Shown piece after piece: positions 1 to 6,800 of a DNA stretch of 14,869 nucleotides; position 1 is the first letter of the stretch, and the number at the start of each line of letters is the position of its first letter. The translations under genes were made by a program, and so were the position numbers. This DNA is from Cyclostephanos tholiformis (Eukaryota; Bacillariophyta; Thalassiosirophyceae; Thalassiosirales; Thalassiosiraceae): the NCBI GenBank assembly GCA_036939975.1, contig JALLPB010000536.1, positions 1 through 14,869 of the forward strand. Reading direction: 5' to 3'. The notes below the pieces were generated by a model. The model was not told where the DNA came from and searched no databases. It saw only the letters and a program-made list of their open reading frames with translations.

Positions 1-225
1 GGAAAAAGTACCAATGAGCTTTACGTAACACTTGGTGTTATGGGCCTAGGCTAGTACTATATAAAATACATATCGTAGATATAGAGGCTAGGTTTAACTA
101 GGTACCTAACAACCCCCCAAAATAATGTCACAAGTCACGAGAGAAGATAAAAACTGACAACTGACCATGACTACGCTGCGCTGACCAGCCACCCCCCACC
201 ATTATATAAAAAGTTGTAATCAACG
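1..225 (+). promoter_or_regulatory. Upstream region of the secreted-protein gene, two TATA-like boxes
   Basis: No coding sequence is visible here. A strong TATA-like motif (TATATAAAA) lies at 58-66; a start site 25 to 30 bases further on would leave a leader of about 140 nt before the ATG at 226. A second one, TATATAAAAA at 203-212, is so close to that ATG that transcription from it would begin inside the coding region and leave ATG 301 as the first usable start, removing the signal peptide. Two palindromes are present: TTACGTAA at 21-28, a bZIP-like core, and TAACAC-ttg-GTGTTA at 26-40. Their use as regulatory sites is inference. Confidence 0.4.
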
Positions 226-1146
226 ATGATAGCACCGAGGAGATTAGTCTCGGTGACGACAAGCCTATTCCTAATCGTCCCATTCCTTGTCGCCCATGGC
301 ATGACGGAGGCTTCGATCGCGACGACGACGACAACAACAACGACGACGACGACGACGGGAACGACGTCGTCGTCGACGTGCGGCGCGGTGGGATCGGATC
401 GGACCGAACGGCAGTGCGACGCCGAAAGCGACGTCGACGACGAAGGGGGGGGTACATCGCGAGCGGCGGCGGAGGGGGAGGGGGGGGGGGGGACATCGAC
501 GAACGACGCGGAGTCGGCATCGTCGGGGGGCGGGGGAGGACGAGCGCGTCGTCACCGTGGCGGCGGCGGACGCGACGTCGTCGTGGGTGACGTCGACGCG
601 AGGCATGACGATTATGGCGGATCGACCGCCGACGACGCATCATACTACCGACCGCGTTTTCGCAAGGGCGACATCGTCGAGCTGTACAATCCCGAGTCGC
701 GCGACGTGCAGATCGTCTTCCCGTCCATAGTGCAGGGATACGACCACCGCCCCGCTCCCGCATCGTCCCAGGAGGACGACGGCGGCGGCGGCGGAGAGGT
801 GAAGGGGGGGTATCGGGTCACGAAGACCACCGATGGACGGGAGATATCCGGCCTGCACGAGCGTTACGTCCATGCTTACGCGCCGTACGAGATCGGGGAC
901 GAGGCGTTGTGCAACATCGGCACCTATCCCGGCGGCGTGCGAGGCGCGGGCAATGGCGGGGAAGGAGGTGGGGGCGGTCCGATCATCGTTAGGTGCACCG
1001 TCAATGGGTACGAGCCGGCCGCGACGAGGGGCGCGCTTATATTGCAGGGTTCGTACATGGTGCACGTGCATGCTACGAGGGCCAACGAGGGATACGACAC
1101 GACGTTGCCGGTGTGGAAGTTACAACGGCGTTATCTGGCGAAGTGA
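226..1146 (+). CDS. Secreted low-complexity protein with two SH3/Tudor-like repeats (hypothetical)
   Basis: The reading frame encodes 306 residues. Residues 1-31 look like a signal peptide: two Arg at 5-6, then a hydrophobic core VTTSLFLIVPFLVA at 10-23. A run of 12 Thr (33-44) and a Gly/Asp/Ser/Arg-rich linker follow, to about residue 140. The conserved-looking part is two diverged repeats. Repeat 1 (about 147-218) begins KGDIVELYNP and contains SIVQGY, GGYRV and LHERYVHAY. Repeat 2 (about 222-304) begins IGDEALCNIG and contains CTVNGY, GSYMV and LPVWKLQRRY. The alternating hydrophobic and aromatic pattern, with a V-x-GY core followed by G-x-Y-x-V, suggests small beta-barrels, but no named family is recognised. 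The start at 226 is chosen because it supplies the signal peptide; ATG 301 is the alternative. GC and third-position GC are far higher than in the neighbouring genes. The partner or substrate is unknown. Confidence 0.72.
   Translation: MIAPRRLVSVTTSLFLIVPFLVAHGMTEASIATTTTTTTTTTTTGTTSSSTCGAVGSDRTERQCDAESDVDDEGGGTSRAAAEGEGGGGTSTNDAESASSGGGGGRARRHRGGGGRDVVVGDVDARHDDYGGSTADDASYYRPRFRKGDIVELYNPESRDVQIVFPSIVQGYDHRPAPASSQEDDGGGGGEVKGGYRVTKTTDGREISGLHERYVHAYAPYEIGDEALCNIGTYPGGVRGAGNGGEGGGGGPIIVRCTVNGYEPAATRGALILQGSYMVHVHATRANEGYDTTLPVWKLQRRYLAK
318..358 (+). repeat. Trinucleotide (GAC/AAC) microsatellite within the coding region
   Basis: A run of GAC units interrupted by AAC units encodes the poly-Thr tract after the signal peptide. 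Such tracts change length by slippage in whole codons, so allele length variation is expected here. Confidence 0.85.
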
Positions 1147-1391
1147 TGTACCATGTGTCCACGATGGATGGATGAGTGCCAACTAGAGACAGAGGATGGA
1201 GACGACGCATGGCAAATCTGTTAGGGGAGAGATTTGTTCAATCCGGGGACAGTAGATGTATATTAGGAGTATTCTTGAGATTGGGGGGAGAGGAGGGGAG
1301 GGGGAAGGTGCTTCATGGTTTGGCATTATGTTACATTTATATTATGATCAGTACAAAATAATCTAAAAATCTCAATTTATCGAGTTATTTA
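1147..1391. other. Convergent intergenic region (3' ends of two genes)
   Basis: This 245-bp stretch separates the stop of the secreted-protein gene (+) from the stop of the NRAMP gene (-). No protein-like frame is seen; the short open frame over 1176-1361 has no family features. On the minus strand AATAAA overlaps the NRAMP stop codon and could act as its poly(A) signal. On the plus strand the sequence from about 1325 becomes AT-rich, consistent with a 3' end. Confidence 0.5.
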
Positions 1392-3301
1392 TTAAGATAA
1401 TTCAAACGTATATGAATCATCGTCGTCATTCGGAGCGGACGAGAACGCCTCATCCAAAAATCCGTCCGTTGATTGCATTATTTCCTTTCCTTCTATCGAT
1501 TCGTATAACGTTGAAAAATTCCACCATGCATAAAAAATCTTTGACAAATTGTTTCGACGGATGTTGATGGAGAAAAAAAATATACTTTAAATGAAAAATA
1601 TGCGAATAAATGATCATAAGGGCTCACGAGCACCCCGGAGCTCACCTGAACGGCAACCTCAAGTAAAATCAAGAGAACCGTATGTGCAGAATCTGTGGCG
1701 ATTTCGCCGAAGAATCCACCCCCCCTCACGGAAATAGTGGTTGCGTTGACCGCCCATACGATCGCGGCGAATAGGTAAAGTATAACCTTTTCCGTTCCCT
1801 TGCTCGCATTCCCCTCGCCCATGATCTTTTCGGAACAATTGTACTTAACCAGGGGGGTGAACGCAAACGGGAGGAGCAATCCCAGCAGAGCATTCACGAC
1901 GTTAACGAGTTGATTGAGTTTGTCGGGGAACATGACCGAAACGGCGACGCTTGGAGCTATCACGGCCAGTCTCGTGAGTATGCATCGAAGCCACGGTGCC
2001 ACCTGGATTTGGAGGAATCCATCCATGACATATTGGCCGGTGTAGGTCGTCGTTATTGCGCCGGATTGTCCGGCCGCAAGCAAGGCGGTTGCCCAGAGTA
2101 GACAGCCCCCCTTGAGGCTTTGGAAGTAAGCGCAGAAATTGGTTAGTCCAACGGAGCTCGCACCCTCACCTCCATAGACACTCTCCGCCGCAATCGAAAC
2201 GACCGCCATGTTGACGAAGAAGGAGACCAGGATCGGTATAATCGGCTCGATTGAGCAGTATTTGACGGCCTTCTCTATGACATCGGGCGATTGTTTGATG
2301 TGGTGCCTTTTACTTTGCACGGCCGCAGTGTGGAGGTATAGATTGTGTGGCATGACGACCGATCCTAAAATCCCAGCGAGGCTGAAGATGTCCGAATTCG
2401 TCGTTTCCGTGAATCCGATAGCCCATCCCTTAAACATCTCGGAATAGTCAGGACCGACGTAAGACATCTCGACCCACAGCGCGATGCTCATAATGGCAAC
2501 GAATGAGAAGATTGATATTTCGAGTAATCGCATGCCGAACGACAATGATGCGAGGAATACCATCGTAGTTAACAAACTCATGAGAACACCAATCCAATAA
2601 CTGTTGAGTGTTGAGTGAGAAGAATCAGCTCGTCGAAAATAATGCTTCATATCAAAGAGACATAACATCGTGGATCTTTTTCATGAATGTAACTCACGGT
2701 AACCCAAAAAAGTAATTGATAGCACTGATTCCGATTGAAAGATAATTGACGTGAGCACCAACAAGCATGCAGTATGTACAACCACGAAATATAAATGAAA
2801 CATTTTCTCACATGGCAAATCCAACAACTGTCGGGAGGTCGGTGATGGCGGTGGAGAACTCAGCGATGGCCCAATTGAAATAACGAGATCTCCTGGAGGG
2901 ATGCGTCAACGCTTGTGCTTGCGAAAGCGTTAGGTTGGAATGAAACGCGAGCCTCACGCAAAGAACTTGAACGTAAATTGACAAAATAGCCGTCCACCAC
3001 AATGCGAACAATAGGGAGTACCGGGAGGTGGCCCCGGCTTGTATGTCAGCTTGGTAATTTCCCGGATCGACGTAGGCAATGCTAACGAACCAACCTGGGG
3101 AGGGATTCATCAACGGTGAAAAAATCAGCGCTATCACAATGACGGCCTTTCTGCAATCATTATATATCGTCATATCTCACCTGGACCGCTAAAGTACAAA
3201 AAGTCCCTCCACCAGGATCCCGACGGTACCCACTTCGACGATTCATCCTCCTCTTCGTCGTCTTCGCTCTTGGCACGGATTAACTCGCCGACGTCTTGCA
3301 T
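1392..3301 (-). CDS. NRAMP family divalent metal transporter, five exons
   Basis: Exons on the minus strand are 3301-3181, 3094-2812, 2724-2698, 2600-1646 and 1538-1392, totalling 1533 nt and encoding 510 residues, a normal NRAMP length. All four introns are GT-AG and each junction restores family sequence. Residues 37-53 read FSGPGWFVSIAYVDPGN, the TM1 signature with metal-ligand Asp50 and Asn53. VVMPHNLYLH (225-234) is the TM6 metal-binding segment with Met227. GQSGAITTTYTGQYVM (321-336) starts the consensus transport motif, followed by APWLRCILTR. The family is a proton-coupled Mn/Fe symporter of about 11-12 helices in plasma or vacuolar membrane; location here is unknown. The acidic N-terminus (about 11-22) is cytosolic by family topology. 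The residue three before Met227 is Ser rather than the usual Ala. ATG 3301 is the first in-frame ATG; the frame stays open upstream to about 3455, so an additional 5' exon cannot be excluded. The last exon is the least certain part. Confidence 0.88.
1539..1645 (-). other. NRAMP intron 4 (107 nt), alternative C-terminus if retained
   Basis: The donor GTTCAG|GTGAGC is strong. The preferred acceptor GTCAAAG|ATTTTT follows a T-rich tract and is in phase. It extends the last helix (EVAVQIFYAWWNFSTLY) and gives an acidic tail ending YTFELS. A second acceptor, TTTAAAG|TATATT, gives a different frame ending in a basic tail. The unspliced sequence has no in-frame stop until 1493-1495, so retention yields another C-terminus. 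RNA reads spanning 1530-1650 would decide. Confidence 0.6.
2601..2697 (-). other. NRAMP intron 3 (97 nt)
   Basis: The donor TTACC|GTGAGT and the acceptor CACTCAACAG|TTATTGG join the microexon to exon 4 and form Pro144 (CC|T) followed by YWIGVLM, matching the family. Confidence 0.88.
2698..2724 (-). other. 27-nt microexon of the NRAMP gene
   Basis: This exon contributes IAINYFFGLP together with the split codons on either side. It sits between an AATCAG acceptor and a GTGAGT donor. Without it the NRAMP helix between DLPTVVGFA and YWIGVLMSLL would be cut short, so it is strongly supported by the family pattern although only nine codons long. Confidence 0.85.
2725..2811 (-). other. NRAMP intron 2 (87 nt)
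   Basis: The donor GCCAT|GTGAGA and the acceptor GGAATCAG|TGCT are used. The phase-2 junction creates Ile135 (AT|T) in the expected motif VVGFAIAINYFFG. Confidence 0.88.
3095..3180 (-). other. NRAMP intron 1 (86 nt)
   Basis: The donor reads CCAG|GTGAGA and the acceptor TCCCCAG|GTTGG. A nearer acceptor (ATTGCAG, at about 3151) is out of phase with the donor. Only the chosen site joins GP to GWFVSIAY in the NRAMP TM1 signature. The intron lacks stops in the exon 2 frame, so plain ORF calling wrongly extends exon 2 upstream. Confidence 0.9.
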
Positions 3302-3800
3302 CTTGATTTGCCCCTCGTGAAACAACACCTTGGCCGCTGTGTGCTCAGCTTGCCATGTTATTATTATTTTTTTTCGACCTACGATACCCTGTATTATTAC
3401 TATTTTCACAAATAACCGTCTGTCTGCCCCTTTACGGAAGAAAAGTTAATATGGTAGTTCGAAGTTTCCGCGGGCGTCAAAAGTGACTGATCAGCAAGTC
3501 GGCAATCGAGCCATCTCTGCTTGGATACGAGGCAACCTCATATGCTGCTCTGTCGTCATGAGCTTGTTCCTGGTGATCAATGTGGAATGGTCTTCCTGGA
3601 AAACGTCTGGTGACAAATATGGGACGCTACATAATTTTCATGAAGATTCTCGGCGTATTCGAGGTGCCCGAAGCTGTCGAGCCCTAAACTGTCGAGAGAC
3701 AAAAAATTTAAATCAACCAAGCAAAAACCAAAAGCGATTCCGGACGTGCCTCGAATTTTGCATCTTCTTTCTACTCAATGGCAAGAAGTCGTGACTTTGT
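3302..3800. promoter_or_regulatory. Divergent promoter region between NRAMP and the C2-domain gene
   Basis: About 500 bp separate the two divergent start codons, so both promoters and leaders must lie here unless extra 5' exons exist. No convincing TATA box is seen in either direction. The open frame over 3483-3794 starts with GTG and lacks family features, so it is not called. The minus-strand frame upstream of the NRAMP ATG (about 3302-3455) is open and moderately protein-like, and could be leader or part of an upstream exon. Confidence 0.5.
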
Positions 3801-3804
3801 ATGA
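3778..3804 (+). other. Short upstream ORF overlapping the C2-domain gene start
   Basis: ATG at 3778-3780 opens an eight-codon frame (MARSRDFV) whose TGA at 3802-3804 overlaps the main ATG at 3801 as ATGA. If the transcript begins upstream of 3778, ribosomes would meet this uORF first, and its stop sits exactly at the main start, permitting termination-reinitiation. The start of transcription is not known. Confidence 0.35.
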
Positions 3805-6800
3805 TGCAGGCTCCCCCTTTAGCCCGGGGGCCATCTTTACCTCCAGGTGTCATTGGCGAGCTACTCGGAACATTGACAATTCGCTTGCAGGCGTGTTCAG
3901 TGAATGACATCATTGCTAGGGTGCAGTTTTGGGGAGAACAAACCTACTCAGATCTTTCTCTTACCCAGGATGGCGAGTCAAGGGCAATTGAATATCCTTT
4001 ACTTGGTAGCATCAGCGCCCTCTGCACTTACTTGATAGATGCTTCGCCGCTGAAAGTGACATTTTTACGTCATTCACAAAATCGCCAGCATCCACGGACT
4101 GAGGAGAGGGTCTCCAGCTCTGTGCAATCGCGGCCTGTAATAGTTGGTTTTGCCTACATTCGAGATATATGCATCAGCGACTTGACGGAAGTATCTTTCG
4201 AAAAGGAGGGCGCCCATAAAACAGTCAAGTTTCTGCTTAGGAGAGAATCTCCAATAGTAAGTCCTGATGTTGATCTTAATTGCCACAAGATACATATCGG
4301 AGAAGCAGGCTTCGAGCTATTCTTTCGATTGCTTGTGTGTTCCGATGCAGCAACAGCTCGACTTCGTGACTGTTCTGGAATGCATGGCCTTCCCGAACGC
4401 CAAGCGATGCTCTCGTCAACGACTTTACCTGGGATTCTGCATTGCCTCGATACAATGCCACCAATCACACAGCCCGCAAGCATCAACGATTGCAATTGCA
4501 ACCAAAGCGTCAACGATGACTCAACCAGAGTCCACAGCGATTTTTGTGTCAGTGGTAACGAGGAGAAACAAAGCTTACTCGAGGAATTGCTTGACCTTTG
4601 CAGCGACGACATGACAATACCAACTGTTGACTCGGCCAATACATGTGTCGATCCGTATGATATGTGGCTCTCTCGAATGATTGAAAATGCAAGCTCGCCA
4701 TCTGCACAGGGGTTTCCTTCCCTCCAATCTGCAGGATCACACCAATCACATGCTCTAAAAGATATTGGCATGATGAAGCTTGAGGTGACGGGGATAAATC
4801 TGTGTGCCAGAATCGCGAATAAAATCAATGGCTATCATGACTTCATTTTGGAATACGATTCCCCCCCACTACCATTTGATCGGGGTAAAGCTGGGGGCAC
4901 GACAGAATTTGTTGTCTGCGAGCGATTTGGTTATCAACAAAAAGCGGCGACCTTCACAAGAAGGACACCGCCGAAGGACCGGAAACATCGTGGAAATGAA
5001 AATGAGATTTCTCTACTCAAGAATGTTTACGCAAGGCAGATGGAGGTTGCGATCAAGAATGATGATTGTGTTCGCATGTGGTTAGATGGCACGATGAATT
5101 TTCGCCTCTGCTATCGCGCGTCAAAAGTAGCGCGCTATTCAAAGTTGCCACGTGTAGCCATGCTTGGCAGCAAGGGCAAGGAGACCACTCTTGTCCCAAA
5201 GCCCAACAGCATATTATGTATGGCAAAAGCATGCTTGAGGCTTCGCGATGTCATTTTGTCTGATACACTATCATTTGATGGGAAACTTGATCTGGTACTG
5301 ATCAATGATGAGCTTGCAAAAAATATTGCTGAAGTTGGCAATAAAGTCGGAACGTTGATGGTGCAAATCGGTCTTCATGCGGACAGTAAGAAAGCTTGTG
5401 ATGCCGTCACGAGCAGTCCGCCGGCTGCCAAAGAAACCCAGATTTTGATGAGAGTACCAATACCTTCATCGGCGTCTACTCCTCACCCACTATCCGTGCT
5501 CCTCTCCCGTTTCGCTGGAGGCTCAAATGATGACACTGCTGTTGCTTTACCATCATCAAACTTATCAAACACTAAGCGTGTATCCTCTTACCAGGTGGAA
5601 TCACTCGAAATAAGCCCCCATGAGCAACACTCACCTCTAAAGCAAGCGATGGTGTCACCAGTTTGGCTTAATATCAGAGTTGATCGGATTTCGAAATTGA
5701 CAACACATTTTTGCAACGAAAATACAGGTTGCTTTAAGCTGGGAATGTCATGCAGCAAACAAAGTTTGTCCATGCTCGAGATGACACAATCGCAGATCTA
5801 CAACAAAGAATTTGGACAAGGCCCTCTGGAAATATTTACGCTGACAACCAACGATTTCAACACAATTCAAAACGCAATTTGCTCATGGAAAGTACCAATA
5901 GAGGCAGAAGACAAGCGGGACGATTTAGCAACTGTGACTCTTCACGTTTGGTATTGTAAAACAGCATCAGCAAAGCGGCTGGTTGGACTAGCCAATATCT
6001 CATTTCTTATCGAGCCATCATATACGTCGGAAAGGAAGCTTTGTGATTTGTTGTCATGCATCGTCGCCAACAGTAAGTTCGATTTGCTTGATCCCAGGTT
6101 TCACACTCCGATTGGAAATGTTCAAGTGTTGGTTGCAGTAGGATCATTAGACCAACTTACCGCACTTTCGACAGGCTGCGAACGCATCGTGATCATTCAG
6201 AGATATTGGAGGAGATCTAGAAATTTCGCCAAACAGAAAGAGACTCGTGCACTTCATCCTTACCGTCCGACGAGAGATTCCCCCCAACAAGATCATGTCC
6301 CCGAATTCGACACTAATCATGCTGGAATTGTTTCTCAGACTTATAATGGCTTAATAAGACATCTTCGCGATGCAGCTTCGTCGCCCGATTCTTTGTTCGA
6401 TGAATGGTCGCAGCAATCGTTGCTGCTGAAAAACGATGTAGACAAGAGCACTGTTCAACATGAGGGCGATGAGATCCAACATGCAACCCACGCATCGACT
6501 TGCTCGTCACAAACGAACGAAAGAGAAGAAAAAATATGTGATTATGACGATGGATCCTCACAAGTAACTGATGATGAACCCGATATTAAAACAAAATCTC
6601 GTTCCCGGGCTTCGGAAAAACACACTACACATAACTTTGATGTCATGAAAGAATCATCGGATATTCATCCGATTCCGTATGAACACTTCGATCTGATAGT
6701 TCGGCTCGAAAAGATAAGTGGCATACGAGAGATTCTGTCTGCGTGGTGCAGCGAACATGGAAGGGCTGTTAGAGAAACGCTACTATCTGTATCCGGATTC

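Noticed and set aside
128..763. Long minus-strand open frames rich in Arg, Pro and Ser opposite the secreted-protein gene
   Set aside because: They mirror the GC-rich trinucleotide repeats of the plus-strand gene, have no domain, and vanish where the repeats end.
1176..1361. 61-codon frame in the convergent spacer
   Set aside because: No family features and a G-rich low-complexity composition; probably 3' untranslated sequence.
3095..3173. N-terminal part of the 121-codon frame (RKAVIVIALIFSPLMNPS) as NRAMP protein
   Set aside because: Hydrophobic but lies inside intron 1; the downstream acceptor restores the exact GPGWFVSIAY signature in phase.
3483..3794. 103-codon open frame upstream of the C2-domain gene
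   Set aside because: It begins with GTG, has no recognisable domain, and sits in the expected divergent promoter region.
4154..4828. 224-codon minus-strand frame and other antisense frames within the C2-domain gene
   Set aside because: Shadow frames of a long coding region; no independent motifs or splice support.
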